A stretch of DNA of 64,000 nt from Streptomyces capitiformicae (GCF_002214185.1 NZ_CP022161.1:9741486-9805485); one strand, 5' to 3'; positions 9,004-17,545 are shown, counted from the stretch's first letter. Translations and numbers: made by a program. The notes: generated by a model from the letters alone, not told the origin.

Positions 9004-9807
9004 TCAACCCAGGTTCCGCACCGTGACCGAGCCGTCCTCGGTGTGGGCACTCACCACGTGCGCGCTGTCCTCGTCACGGGGCACGGACACATCCACCGCA
9101 CCGTCGTCACTCCCGGCCGCCACCTTGTACGACACCTCGCGCGGCAGCCCGATGCTGATCGAGCCGTCGTCGCTGCGGGACTCCACCAGGTCCGGCACGG
9201 CCCCGAGTTCGAGCTTCACCGAACCGTCCTTCGTGCTCGCCTTGACGCTCCGCGACTCGACGTCGAGCGCACGCACCGAGCCGTCGTCGCTGTACAGGTC
9301 CAGGGGCCCGGTGGAGTCGCTGACCCGCACGGAACCGTCCTGCGTCCGGATCTTCAGCGGCTCCGCGAAGCCCTTCGCCGTCACGCTGCCGTCGTCCTCC
9401 TCCACGGTGACGGCGACCCCGCGCGGCACCTCGATACGGTGCTTGGCCGAGCAGTCGGCGACGATGCCGGAGCACTTGACCCGCAGCTCAAGCCGGTCGT
9501 CCTTCATCTCCCAGGTCACCCGCGGATCCCCGCCGACCACGACCCGCCCCTCGAACCACCGCGTCACCTCGACCTCGGCCACGTCCGCCGAGACCAGTTC
9601 GAGCGCGGAGTCGTCCGAGTCGACGGTGAGCGTACGGCCCTCGAGGGCGAAGCTCCGGCGCTCGGGATCCTCGTCGTCGCCCGCGCTCGCACCGCACGCG
9701 GCGACGGAGGCCAGGAGGGCCACGGCGAGCGCGGTGAGGGCGATCCTCGTGCCGTGCGCCTTTCGTGCCGTACGTACCGTGCGTGCCGTACGTACCGTAC
9801 GTGCCAT
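9004..9807 (-). CDS. DUF4097 (adhesin-like beta-repeat) lipoprotein
   Basis: A 267-residue lipoprotein. The start ATG at 9807 has GGGGGAGA about 7 bases upstream. The N-region is a duplicated RTVRTA peptide, followed by a hydrophobic core and lipobox VAAC (Cys at about residue 38). The mature part is a regular beta-helix-like series of DGSV repeats (DDGSVTAKGF, QDGSVRVSD, DDGSVRALD, KDGSVKLEL, DDGSISIGL), diagnostic of DUF4097 proteins, which are thought to be surface or envelope-stress proteins. Single gene transcribed away from the tRNA. Confidence 0.8.
   Translation of the reverse strand: MARTVRTARTVRTARKAHGTRIALTALAVALLASVAACGASAGDDEDPERRSFALEGRTLTVDSDDSALELVSADVAEVEVTRWFEGRVVVGGDPRVTWEMKDDRLELRVKCSGIVADCSAKHRIEVPRGVAVTVEEDDGSVTAKGFAEPLKIRTQDGSVRVSDSTGPLDLYSDDGSVRALDVESRSVKASTKDGSVKLELGAVPDLVESRSDDGSISIGLPREVSYKVAAGSDDGAVDVSVPRDEDSAHVVSAHTEDGSVTVRNLG
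9764..9805. repeat. 18-bp tandem repeat inside the DUF4097 signal region
   Basis: Two full copies and one partial copy of an 18-bp unit (CGTGCCGTACGTACCGTR) in the first codons of the DUF4097 gene. It encodes the duplicated RTVRTA of the signal peptide n-region. The unit length is a multiple of three, so copy-number change would alter only the positive charge of the signal peptide. Confidence 0.75.
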
Positions 9808-9988
9808 GACGCTCTCCCCCTGGGGCCGGTCTTCCGCTGTCCTCCGATGTCCTTCGACCGTACGGAGCGGGCACTCTCGGGGGGATCCGGGGCGCTACCG
9901 GATCAACGGTGGGGATAACCCCCGGTACGAGCCGTACTCGGGTTTGCGGGGCATGCCCTCGGGCCATGTAGGCTGTCGACTCGTACTC

Positions 9989-10060
<72 letters not shown>

Positions 10061-10075
10061 CCGGGATGGATGAGT

Positions 10076-10113
10076 GACGAAGACCCCGGCCGATCGCGGC
10101 CGGGGTCTTCGTC
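10076..10113. terminator. Perfect 17-bp hairpin downstream of tRNA-Val
   Basis: Arms 10076-10092 and 10097-10113 (GACGAAGACCCCGGCCG and its exact complement) flank the loop ATCG. It starts 16 bases after the tRNA and ends 3 bases before the stop of the facing gene at 10117, so it probably ends both transcripts. Confidence 0.85.
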
Positions 10114-10116
10114 ATG

Positions 10117-10461
10117 TCAGGAGGCATCCTCCGGCGGCGTCGCGGGGGTGTGCTTCAGCCGGCTTCGGGCGTCGACGCGGTCCGCGCCGGTGACCTCGTC
10201 CCAGAAGCGGTGGCAGCTCACGAACACCGCCAGCTCCCGCTCGCGGCGGCGGAGCTTCTCCACCTCGGCCTGCTCGTCGGGTGTCCAGCCGGGGGAGGCG
10301 GGCCGTTCGACCTTCCGCCAGCCGTTGTCGTCACTGAAGCCGTCCAGGGGCGCGACCGACCAGGGCAGCCGCTTCAGCAGTGCCAGGAGCTCGGCCCGGA
10401 CCTGATGCAGCTCCTCCTGACCGGCGAGGAGGTCACTGGGGAATGGATAGGTCTTAGCCAC
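10117..10461 (-). CDS. Small hypothetical protein
   Basis: A 114-residue soluble protein starting MAKTYPFPSDLLAGQEELHQVRAELLALL. It has an amphipathic helix at the N-terminus, a middle segment PASPGWTPDEQAEVEKLRRRERELAVFV and a conserved-looking HRFWDEVTGADRVDARSRLK end. No signal peptide, membrane segment or known domain is recognised. The real-gene call rests on codon bias, a plausible ATG start and its position with its own terminator. It is divergent from the LysR gene. Confidence 0.65.
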   Translation of the reverse strand: MAKTYPFPSDLLAGQEELHQVRAELLALLKRLPWSVAPLDGFSDDNGWRKVERPASPGWTPDEQAEVEKLRRRERELAVFVSCHRFWDEVTGADRVDARSRLKHTPATPPEDAS

Positions 10462-10530
10462 GCGGCAATGCTACGCCTGTTCGATTTTGGGATGCGAGTT
10501 CCTTCGGGCAAGTGGGTATCTTCGCGTGTC

Positions 10531-11439
10531 ATGACCCTCGATGATCTTCGTGTCTTCGTCGCCGTGTGCCGGGCCGGGAGCCTCAGCGCGGTCGCCCGTG
10601 AACTGGGCTGCACCCAGTCGGCGGTGAGCCAGCACGTACGGCGGCTGGAGCGGGAGGTCGGGGTCGGGCTGGTGGAGCGGCAGGCCCGCGGGGTCGTGCC
10701 CACGCGGGCCGGGCGGGTGCTCCAGGAGGCGGCGGCGGAGGGGATCACCGGGCTCGATCTCGCGCTGCGGCGGCTCTCCGAGATGGTGCGGGGTGACGGC
10801 GGTGTCGTACGGATCGCCACCGGCGGTACGACCGTGCGGCACTTCATGGCGGAGGGCATCGTCGACTTCCGGCGGTCCTATCCGGACGTGGGCCTGGAGT
10901 TCCAGACCGCGCGGTCCAGTGCCGGGTGTGTGGACGCGCTGGTGGATCCGTCGCGGGATCTGGATCTGTCGTGGGTGACGCTCGGGCCCGCCGTGCGGGG
11001 GGTCGAACAGCGGGCCGTGGCGGAGTTGCCCTGGGTGCTCGCCGTGCGGGCCGATGACGGGCTTGCGGGGCGGGAGCGGGTGCATGGGCGGGAGCTGGAC
11101 GGTATGCGGCTGATCGGGCTGCCGGAGAACTCCACGTCGTACGCCCATCTCGCCGCCGCCTACCGGGAGTTGGGTATAACGACCAGCCCTTCCGGGGCGG
11201 GGGTAGCCGACTGGGACACCGCGATTCTCCTTGCCGAGCTGGGAGTTGGGCACGCCGTCGTGCCCGCGCTGCCGGGGTGGACCGGGCCGGGCCACCCCGG
11301 GTTGCGGTTCGTCCCTGTGGCCGATCTGCCGCCGCTCACCGTTGGTTGGGCGGTACGGCGGTGGGACGCGCTGTCGCCGCCGGCGCGGGCCTTCGCGGAC
11401 ACGGTGGCTCGGCATGCGGTGCGGGCGGTTCAGGGGTGA
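10531..11439 (+). CDS. LysR family transcriptional regulator
   Basis: A 302-residue LysR-type regulator. The start ATG at 10531 (MTLDDLRVFVAV) gives the canonical N-terminus. The winged helix-turn-helix is visible at residues 3-62 (GSLSAVARELGCTQSAVSQHVRRLEREVG). The effector-binding domain begins near VVRIATGGTTVRHFM (about residue 90). Target genes are unknown. The facing 2-dehydropantoate-reductase-like gene is convergent rather than divergent, so it is not an obvious target; the regulator could act on the small gene upstream. Confidence 0.88.
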   Translation: MTLDDLRVFVAVCRAGSLSAVARELGCTQSAVSQHVRRLEREVGVGLVERQARGVVPTRAGRVLQEAAAEGITGLDLALRRLSEMVRGDGGVVRIATGGTTVRHFMAEGIVDFRRSYPDVGLEFQTARSSAGCVDALVDPSRDLDLSWVTLGPAVRGVEQRAVAELPWVLAVRADDGLAGRERVHGRELDGMRLIGLPENSTSYAHLAAAYRELGITTSPSGAGVADWDTAILLAELGVGHAVVPALPGWTGPGHPGLRFVPVADLPPLTVGWAVRRWDALSPPARAFADTVARHAVRAVQG

Positions 11440-11512
11440 GGGGTGGCTGTGGGGTCTCGGCTTCGCTCGAGCGGGAGGTGCTCCCTCGCCCCAGCGGCAC
11501 GATTGCCCGCAG

Positions 11513-12427
11513 TCAAGCGTGGCGGCGTCGGAGTTCCCGCACCACCCTCGTTGTCACGGGAACCGGTACATCGTGTCGCGCCGCTGCGCGGAGCAGGGCT
11601 CCGCCGATCGCGTCCAGTTCCAGGGGGCGGCCCGACTCGGCGTCGCGTTGCATGGAGGACTTGGTGAGGGGTGGGAAGGCGTCGTAGCGGCGGAGAGCCT
11701 CGGTGGGGTCGGTGGGGGAGCCGACGGCTGCGCTCACCGCTGCCGTTTCCTCGACCAGGGCGGTCAGTTCGTCCCGGTGGTGGGTGCGGATCTCGCCCAG
11801 GGGGAGGCCGTAGCGGGTGGTCAGGAGGGCGAAGGGGGCCAGGAAGGACATCTTCGCCCACAGCACCGCCGTTTCGTCGGGCAGGACGCGAGTGCCCAGG
11901 CCCGACCATTCGAGGGCGCCCGCGAGGGAGTTGAGTCGGTCGCGGGGGACCGTGTCGCCGGTCAGGTCGACGTCGGCGAAGGGGCTGCCGTGTTCGATCA
12001 CGCCCGGGGCGACGCGGGTCGACTCGACGCGGATGGTCGCCGGGGCGATGTGGGCGGCGGCGTCGGCGTAGTGGGCGCGCAGGGCCGCCGGGTGTTCGAC
12101 TCCGTTGAGGAACGGTACGACCAGGGTGTCGGGGGTCAGGGCCTTGGCGGGGAGGCGGTCCAGGGCCGTGGTCAGGGTCGTGTGCTTGACCGTGATCAGG
12201 GTCGCGTCGACCGGTTCGCGCAGTTCGGTCGCCGTCTCCACGCGGGCGGTGAACTCGCCGAAGCGGGCGCTGCGGACGGTGATCCCGTTCTCGTCCAGAG
12301 TCCGCGCGGTCTCCTCCCCGGCCAGGCAGATCACGCGGTTGCCGGCGCGGGCCAGCAGGGCGGCGAGCAGGCCGCCCACGCCGCCCGGGCCCAGTACGGC
12401 CACCGTGAGCCGTTCGTTCGTTGTCAT
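11513..12427 (-). CDS. 2-dehydropantoate 2-reductase (ketopantoate reductase family)
   Basis: A 304-residue NAD(P)H-dependent oxidoreductase. The N-terminal Rossmann motif is VAVLGPGGVGGLLAALLARAG (residues about 8-28, GxGxxG). The substrate-side motif VKHTTL (where PanE has VK.....) and the C-terminal helical domain with AVLWAKMSFLAPFALLTTRYG and TKSSMQRDAESGRPLELDAIGG match ketopantoate reductases. The family reduces 2-dehydropantoate to pantoate for coenzyme A synthesis, but many actinobacterial paralogues act on other substrates. The start ATG at 12427 is 7-9 bases after AGGGGGA. Confidence 0.82.
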   Translation of the reverse strand: MTTNERLTVAVLGPGGVGGLLAALLARAGNRVICLAGEETARTLDENGITVRSARFGEFTARVETATELREPVDATLITVKHTTLTTALDRLPAKALTPDTLVVPFLNGVEHPAALRAHYADAAAHIAPATIRVESTRVAPGVIEHGSPFADVDLTGDTVPRDRLNSLAGALEWSGLGTRVLPDETAVLWAKMSFLAPFALLTTRYGLPLGEIRTHHRDELTALVEETAAVSAAVGSPTDPTEALRRYDAFPPLTKSSMQRDAESGRPLELDAIGGALLRAAARHDVPVPVTTRVVRELRRRHA

Positions 12428-12594
12428 GCTCCCCCTCGTTTCCGCCGTTTCCGTTGGTCCGGTCGGCCGGACCGGCCGACCCCGGTGATGATCACAAGGG
12501 GCGGAAGGTGGAGTCAATCCTCGGAGAAGCTTGCTGATATCCAAGGGAAAGCTTGGGTTGCGGCCTCGGTGTGGGCGTGCGCGAGACTGGGCGT

Positions 12595-12822
12595 ATGTGC
12601 CGCAGCATCAAGACTCTCCGACCGCCCGTCCTCCCCGAAGAGGCCACGGAGGACGACATCCGTGCCGCCGCCCTCCAGTACGTCCGCAAGGTCTCCGGCT
12701 TCCGGGCGCCCGCCGCCCACAACCGTGAGGTCTTCGACCAGGCGGTGGACGCGATCGCCGCGGCCACCGCCGAACTGCTGTCCGGGCTGGAGGTCCGCGG
12801 CGCGGCGCGTCGGGCCGGGTAG
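12595..12822 (+). CDS. DUF2277 family protein
   Basis: A 75-residue protein beginning MCRSIKTLRPP and containing AALQYVRKVSGFRAPAAHNREVFDQAV, the full-length pattern of the DUF2277 family. No membrane or signal segment. Function is unknown. Single gene divergent from the ketopantoate reductase and convergent with the FAD monooxygenase (20-base gap). Confidence 0.85.
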   Translation: MCRSIKTLRPPVLPEEATEDDIRAAALQYVRKVSGFRAPAAHNREVFDQAVDAIAAATAELLSGLEVRGAARRAG

Positions 12823-12842
12823 CCCTGTGCCCCTCTTACTGC

Positions 12843-14072
12843 TTACTGCCTGCTCAGGTCGTCGTTTTCGGCGAGGACGTCGTCCGCCCACGCGAGCGAG
12901 TGCGGGCCGAACCTGTTCTCGGCCGCGTACGCCGTCAGGCGGGCGTTGCGTGCCTGGGCCTCGGGGCCGTCCGGCAGGTGGTAGTCCGTGCCCGCCCGCT
13001 GGGAGCGGGCCTGCACGCGGGTGGCGGTGGAGATCCGGCGGCGCGCGTACCGGTCGAGCGCGCCCGGTACGTCGGCCGGTGTGGCCCCCGTGAGGACGTC
13101 GCCGAGCACGGCCGCGTCCATGATCGCCTGTGCCGCGCCCTGGGCCTGGAACGGCACCATGGCGTGGGCGCTGTCGCCGAGCAGGGTCACGCGGCCGAGG
13201 TTCCAGCGCTCGAGCGGGGCGCGGGTGTGGATGCCGTAGCGGAGCATCAGGCCCGAGCGTTCGAGGAGGCTGAGCACCCGGGGGTCCCAGCCGTCGAACA
13301 TCCGCTGCTGCTCGCCCGGCTCGGCCCGGGCGGTCCATGACTCCTGCGCCGCCTCGGTCTGGAAGATTCCCACGACGTTGAGCAGTTCACCGCGCCGCAC
13401 CCAGTAGTGGACGACGTGCCGGTCCGGTCCGAGCCAGAGGGCGTACTCCGGCAGGTCGAGGTCGGCCACCTCGGCGGCCGGGAGCAGCGCCCGGTAGGCG
13501 GCGGTGCCCGAGAAGACGGCGGCGTCCGTGCCGAAGAGCCACCGGCGGGCCGGGGACCGCACCCCGTCGGCGGCCACGACCAGGTCCGCTCCCAGACGCT
13601 CGCCGCTCGCCGTCGTCACGTAGGCGGATGTGTCGTCCTGGTCGATACCGACGGCGGCCGTGTTCAGGCGCACGGACCAGGGCGGCACCGCGTCGGCCAG
13701 GGCCTGGTGCAGATCGGCCCGGTGGACCTGGAGGTAGGGCGCGCCGAACTCGTCCTCGGCGTCGCGGCCCAGTGTGTAGCGGGCGATCAGTGTCCCGTCG
13801 GACCAGGTGCGGAAGGTCAACTCGGTGGGTCGGGTGGCCCGTTCGGCGACCGCGTCGAGCATGCCCAGCCGGCGCAGTACGCGTGTGGCGTTGGGTGCGA
13901 GCTGGATCCCGGCCCCGATCTCCGTGAACCGCCGCGTCTGCTCGACCAGCGTGACCTCGCACCCGGCGCGCCGCAGACTGATCGTCGCGGCCAGCCCGCC
14001 GATCCCCGCCCCCACGACGATCGCGCTGATCCCCGCTAACCGTTCCGCTTGTGTCGCCGAGTGCGTATCCAT
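12843..14072 (-). CDS. FAD-dependent aromatic monooxygenase (salicylate/hydroxybenzoate hydroxylase-like)
   Basis: A 409-residue flavoprotein monooxygenase. The FAD motif VVGAGIGGLAATISLRRAG is at residues about 19-37. A DG motif (VVAADGVRSPARRW) and the GD motif (VTLLGDSAHAMVPFQAQGAAQAI) complete the group A hydroxylase signature. Such enzymes use NAD(P)H and O2 to hydroxylate an aromatic acid; the substrate cannot be told from sequence. The ATG at 14072 is preceded by a gap of about 60 bases from the next, related monooxygenase gene on the same strand. The two share overall architecture and may form a pair. Confidence 0.85.
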   Translation of the reverse strand: MDTHSATQAERLAGISAIVVGAGIGGLAATISLRRAGCEVTLVEQTRRFTEIGAGIQLAPNATRVLRRLGMLDAVAERATRPTELTFRTWSDGTLIARYTLGRDAEDEFGAPYLQVHRADLHQALADAVPPWSVRLNTAAVGIDQDDTSAYVTTASGERLGADLVVAADGVRSPARRWLFGTDAAVFSGTAAYRALLPAAEVADLDLPEYALWLGPDRHVVHYWVRRGELLNVVGIFQTEAAQESWTARAEPGEQQRMFDGWDPRVLSLLERSGLMLRYGIHTRAPLERWNLGRVTLLGDSAHAMVPFQAQGAAQAIMDAAVLGDVLTGATPADVPGALDRYARRRISTATRVQARSQRAGTDYHLPDGPEAQARNARLTAYAAENRFGPHSLAWADDVLAENDDLSRQ

Positions 14073-14131
14073 GAGTCCCCCTGATCGGACCATACCGCCG
14101 ACAGGGGCACACGTAACCCACGGAAACCGCC

Positions 14132-15292
14132 TCAACCCAGGCTTGGCGGAGTCCAGTTGGTGTGGCGGAGGAACGCCCGGACGGTCAGGCGGGACGGGGT
14201 CAGGCGCAGGGCGGTGTTGCGCAGGGTGATGGCCGTGGGGTGGGTCAACTGGTGGCCCGCTCGGCCCGCTTGGCGGGCGGCGCGGACGAGGGTGCGGGTG
14301 CGGGGGCGGCGTTCGGCGTCGTAGCGGGCGAGCGCGGCGTCGACGGTGGGCTCGGTGGCGAGCGCGGCGGCGAGGACGGTGGCGTCCTCCAGCGCCTGGC
14401 CGGCGCCCTGGCCGAGGTTCGGGGTCATGGCGTGGGCCGCGTCGCCGAGCAGGGCGATCGGGCCCACGGCGAACGTCGGCAGGGGAGTGGCCAGTTCGTG
14501 GATGTCGTGGTGGAGTACGGCGTCGGGGCGGGTCGCGTCCAGCAGCGCGGGGATCGGCTCGTGCCAGCCGGCGAACCGGCGGCGCAGCGCGGCGAGGGTG
14601 TCCGCGTGCCGCACACCGGGCGGTGACTTGATCACCGCGTGCCATTCGGCGCGGCCGTCGGGGAAGGTGATGTGCCCGAACTCGGCGCCCTTTCCCCAGG
14701 TGAGTTCCAGGTCGCCGGTCAGCGTGACCGGGTGCTCGGTGACGGCACGCAGGACGGTCGACCCGCTGTAGGCGGGGCCGGGGTGGTGCGGGAACAACAG
14801 GCCGCGCAGTCGGCTGTGGACGCCGTCGGCGACGACCACCAGATCCGCCTCCAGCTCCGCACCGCTCGCCAGGGACACCCGCGCCGGGGCGGTGCCGCCG
14901 CGCTCGACGGACATCACCTCCGCGCCGACCCGCAGGCACCCGGCCGGCAGCGCCGCACGCAGGACGCGATGCAACTCGGCCCACCGGACACCGAACACCG
15001 GCACCCCCGACGCCCGCTCGATCGCCGCCCCGTCCATCCGGATCAGCCAGTCACCCGCCGGGGTACGGGTACCCCCGCTGTACTGGGGCCGCGCGGCCGC
15101 CCGTATCGCCTCTCCCACACCAAGCGCATCCAGCGCCCGCACACCATTGGCATGCAGGGAGATCCCACCGCCCACATCGGCCAGCACGGGCGAGCGTTCG
15201 ACGACGGCCACCTCCCAGCCGGCTCTCCGCAACCCGATCGCGGCAGCCAGCCCCCCGATCCCCCCACCGACCACCAAGGCGGTACGCCCCAT
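14132..15292 (-). CDS. Second FAD-dependent monooxygenase
   Basis: A 386-residue group A flavin monooxygenase. It starts MGRTALVVGGGIGGLAAAIGLRRAG (FAD-binding GxGxxG), has VVADGVHSRLRGLLFPHHPG (DG motif) and PIALLGDAAHAMTPNLGQGAGQAL (GD motif). It is a paralogue-type relative of the neighbouring gene but divergent enough for a different substrate. Both are co-oriented, with 59 bases between them. The upstream spacer to the DedA gene holds a dispersed repeat at 15345-15420. Confidence 0.85.
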   Translation of the reverse strand: MGRTALVVGGGIGGLAAAIGLRRAGWEVAVVERSPVLADVGGGISLHANGVRALDALGVGEAIRAAARPQYSGGTRTPAGDWLIRMDGAAIERASGVPVFGVRWAELHRVLRAALPAGCLRVGAEVMSVERGGTAPARVSLASGAELEADLVVVADGVHSRLRGLLFPHHPGPAYSGSTVLRAVTEHPVTLTGDLELTWGKGAEFGHITFPDGRAEWHAVIKSPPGVRHADTLAALRRRFAGWHEPIPALLDATRPDAVLHHDIHELATPLPTFAVGPIALLGDAAHAMTPNLGQGAGQALEDATVLAAALATEPTVDAALARYDAERRPRTRTLVRAARQAGRAGHQLTHPTAITLRNTALRLTPSRLTVRAFLRHTNWTPPSLG

Positions 15293-15344
15293 GCGTCAAC
15301 CTCTTTCACGAAGGCCTGAGCGAGGGCGGGGCGGCCCGCAGGGC

Positions 15345-15420
15345 CACGCCCGTAAGGGGCGCGGGGCTGTGTCGATCTGCGGCTCCGCCGCGTGGGCGCG
15401 ACCGGCCCCCACCAACCCGC
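15345..15420 (-). repeat. Dispersed repeat, copy 1
   Basis: On the minus strand this reads as a block containing GGCGGAGCCGCAGATCGACA and CAGCCCCGCGCCCCTTACG. It matches, in opposite orientation, two copies at 18872-18951 and 19030-19110. Core features are the hairpin GCGGCGGAGCCGC and the segment ACAGCCCCGCGCCCC. It resembles a short non-coding intergenic repeat family; it has no ORF of its own. Confidence 0.7.
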
Positions 15421-15449
15421 ACTCGCCCGACAACAGTTGGACCCTAGCG

Positions 15450-16070
15450 CTAAGGCGCTGTTGCCCCAGCGGAGCGCCCCCGCATGAAATACGCCGCCAC
15501 CGCCCCTGCCCCGAACAGCGCCGCCAAAGACACCGCCGTGGCGAGCCACGTCGGCCCGAGCCACTGCGCGCCGAGGTAGCCGAGGGCGACGCTGTACGCG
15601 GCCCAGGCGAGGCCGGCGAGGGCGGACCAGGGGAGGAAGTCGCGGGCGCGGTGGCGGGCGGCGCCCGCGCCGAGGGAGACGACGGAGCGGCCGGCGGGCG
15701 CGAAGCGGGCGACGACGACGACGAGGCCGCCACCTCGGGCGAGCGCCGCGCCGAGACGTTCCTGCGCGGTCGTCAGGCGCCGGGAGCGGGCGATGGCGCG
15801 GTCCAGGCGGGCGCTGCCCCGCCAGGCCAGCCGGTACGCCACCAGGTCGCCGAGCACGGACGCGGTGGCCGCGGAGAGGATCAGCAACAGGATGTCCGGG
15901 ACGTCCCACGGCATCGCCCCCGTCGCCGTCCCCGCCGCGGCGGCCGTAGCCGCACCGACGACCAGGACACCGCTCGGCAGGACCGGAAGGAACACGTCCA
16001 GGAGGATGGACGCGGCCACGACGGCGTAGATCCATGGGCCGGCGGCCAGCCACCCCAGACTCTCAAGCAC
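15450..16070 (-). CDS. DedA family membrane protein
   Basis: A 206-residue integral membrane protein of the DedA/VTT (SNARE-associated) family. It has hydrophobic segments at about 10-30, 34-50, 58-76, 130-155 and 172-195. The family core motif is visible as GRSVVSLGAGAARHRARDFLPWSALAGLAWAAYSVALGYLGA (written here in parts: GRSVVSLGAGAARHRARDF, then LGYLGA). DedA proteins are linked to lipid scrambling and membrane homeostasis. A single gene; the spacer to the right (16071-16405) begins the repeat-rich upstream region of the AAA+ gene. Confidence 0.85.
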   Translation of the reverse strand: MLESLGWLAAGPWIYAVVAASILLDVFLPVLPSGVLVVGAATAAAAGTATGAMPWDVPDILLLILSAATASVLGDLVAYRLAWRGSARLDRAIARSRRLTTAQERLGAALARGGGLVVVVARFAPAGRSVVSLGAGAARHRARDFLPWSALAGLAWAAYSVALGYLGAQWLGPTWLATAVSLAALFGAGAVAAYFMRGRSAGATAP

Positions 16071-16196
16071 CGAGCACTCTCCTGTTTTCCCCCTGTGCCA
16101 CGGTGATCCCGTGACAGCCGATCAGCGTACGCCTCGGGTATGACAGAAGGCTCACGGGGGCTCATGTGTCCGTCACACACTGTTCATTCGGCCATT

Positions 16197-16256
16197 GAGC
16201 GTCACCCGGCCGGCAGGCGCTCCCATGAGCGTCACCCGGTCGGCAGGCGCTCCCAG
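16197..16256. repeat. Tandem 30-bp direct repeat with internal dyad, upstream of the AAA+ gene
   Basis: Two adjacent 30-bp units (16197-16226 and 16227-16256) differ at two positions. Each starts GAGCG and ends CGCTCCCA, so each unit also contains an inverted repeat (GAGCG...CGCTC) about 26 bp across. Such a tandem dyad is a candidate regulator-binding array for the 16406 operon. The surrounding spacer 16071-16405 contains no gene. Confidence 0.65.
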
Positions 16257-16284
16257 GGGTTCGGGAGGAGTGAGGGAGGGGCCG

Positions 16285-16308
16285 CCGGGGGTGCGCACGC
16301 ACCCCCGG
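16285..16308. repeat. Perfect 11-bp-arm hairpin
   Basis: Arms CCGGGGGTGCG and CGCACCCCCGG surround CA. It lies between the tandem dyad repeat and the GC microrepeat, about 100 bases before the AAA+ start. It has no following T-run, so an attenuator or RNA structure is as likely as a terminator. Confidence 0.6.
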
Positions 16309-16309
16309 G

Positions 16310-16404
16310 TCCGGGGCCGCGCCCGGGTCCGGGTCCGGGGCCGCGCCCGGGGCCGCGCCCGGGGCCGCGCCCGGGGCCGCGTCCGGGGCCGCGTCCGGGT
16401 CCGT
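16310..16404. repeat. GC-rich 12-bp tandem microrepeat directly before the AAA+ start
   Basis: Irregular tandem copies of a 12-bp unit close to GGGGCCGCGCCC (variants with GTCC) run right up to the GTG start at 16406. There is no recognisable ribosome-binding site in it. Its position means copy-number changes would alter the leader of the operon. The low complexity of the leader makes translation initiation here unusual. Confidence 0.7.
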
Positions 16405-16405
16405 C

Positions 16406-17545
16406 GTGACCACCGAGGACGTGGTGCGGGTCATCGCCGAGGTGTCGGGCGTGCCCGCCGAGCAGATCGCCGGCATCGGTGGCGAGCGGATCGACTACGA
16501 ACAGGCGCTGGGCGGCTCCGTCTTCGGCCAGCGGGACGCGGTCGGGGTGGTCGCCGGCGAGCTGCGCCGCATCAAGGCGGGCCTGGCCGGGGCGAGCGGC
16601 GGCCCCGCGTCGGTGATGCTCTTCGCCGGGCTGACCGGCACGGGCAAGACCGAACTGGCCAAGACCGTCGCGAGTTTCTACTCCGCCTCCAAACGCCTGG
16701 TGACCTACCCCATGGCGAACTTCACCGAGGCGCACAGCGTGTCGGGCATCATCGGCTCCCCGCCGGGATACATCGGCTACGAGCGCGGCGGCAAACTCAT
16801 CAACGAGCTGAACGCGGACCCGTACGGCGTCTTCCTGCTCGACGAGGCGGAGAAGGCCCACTCCGAGGTCTGGCGGCCCTTCCTCAACCTCTTCGACGAG
16901 GGCTGGATCGTCGACCAGCGGGGCGTCAAGGCCCATGGCGACCGGGCGATCTTCATCCTCACCAGCAACGCGGGCGCGGAGATCATCTCCCGGATGACAC
17001 GGGAGGGCCGGCCCGAGAAGGAGATCGTGGCCGCGGTGAAGGAGGCGCTGCTCCGGGTCGGGGACCAGTCGCGGGGCGGGCCGGTCTTCTCCCCCGAGTT
17101 CATGGCGCGCATCGACCGGATCATCGTGTTCCGGCCGCTGGATCTGGAGGCGATGGTCGGCATCTGCCTCAAGACGGTCGACAAGCAGCGGGCGTGGTGG
17201 CTGGAGAAGCGAGAGAAGGAGCTGGTCGTTCCCGAGTCGCTGATCGACTACGTCGCCCGGCGTGGACATCTGGCGAACGAGGAGTCGGGGGGCAAGGAGG
17301 GTGGCCGCGTCATCGGCAAGCTCCTCAAGGAACTGATCGACCAGCCGCTCCTGCTCGAAGGGGAGCGGCGGGAGGAGGAGTTCCGGCGGTGTGACCGGAT
17401 CGAGTGCGTGTTCCATGCCGCCGGGCCCGACGGGCCCTGGACGGAGATCCGCTTCAGTCCGGCCCAGGAGAAGGAGCAGGAGAAGGAGACGGAGACGGAG
17501 ACGGAGACGGAGCAGGAGACCCGGTGGCAGGAGGTCCAGGAGTGA
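16406..17545 (+). CDS. Stand-alone ClpB/ClpA D2-like AAA+ unfoldase ATPase
   Basis: A 379-residue ATPase equivalent to one Clp second AAA+ ring with no N-domain or first ring. Visible motifs: a lead-in VIAEVSGVPAEQIAG like the start of Clp D2 modules; Walker A GLTGTGKT (75-82); pore loop GSPPGYIGYERGGKL (117-131) with the GYIG that grips substrate; Walker B FLLDEAEK (D146, E147); sensor-1 Asn188 in TSNAG; arginine finger R235 in FSPEFMARID; a sensor-2-like GGRVIGKLLKEL (299-310). All catalytic residues are present. The C-terminus is a Glu/Thr/Gln repeat (KETETETETEQE). The stop overlaps the kinase start (GTGA). The GTG at 16406 is the first start in frame. It likely unfolds proteins for a partner, possibly the CHAT protease at 28186. 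Confidence 0.85.
   Translation: MTTEDVVRVIAEVSGVPAEQIAGIGGERIDYEQALGGSVFGQRDAVGVVAGELRRIKAGLAGASGGPASVMLFAGLTGTGKTELAKTVASFYSASKRLVTYPMANFTEAHSVSGIIGSPPGYIGYERGGKLINELNADPYGVFLLDEAEKAHSEVWRPFLNLFDEGWIVDQRGVKAHGDRAIFILTSNAGAEIISRMTREGRPEKEIVAAVKEALLRVGDQSRGGPVFSPEFMARIDRIIVFRPLDLEAMVGICLKTVDKQRAWWLEKREKELVVPESLIDYVARRGHLANEESGGKEGGRVIGKLLKELIDQPLLLEGERREEEFRRCDRIECVFHAAGPDGPWTEIRFSPAQEKEQEKETETETETEQETRWQEVQE

Noticed and set aside
16310..16404. GC microrepeat as part of the AAA+ coding sequence
   Set aside because: The frame of the AAA+ gene has no start codon upstream of 16406 that fits, and the translated repeat has no domain; treated as leader.
16195..17394. Long Arg/Gly-rich frame overlapping the AAA+ gene on the plus strand
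   Set aside because: The in-phase AAA+ frame has all ATPase motifs; this one reads as repeated Arg-Gly from the microrepeat.
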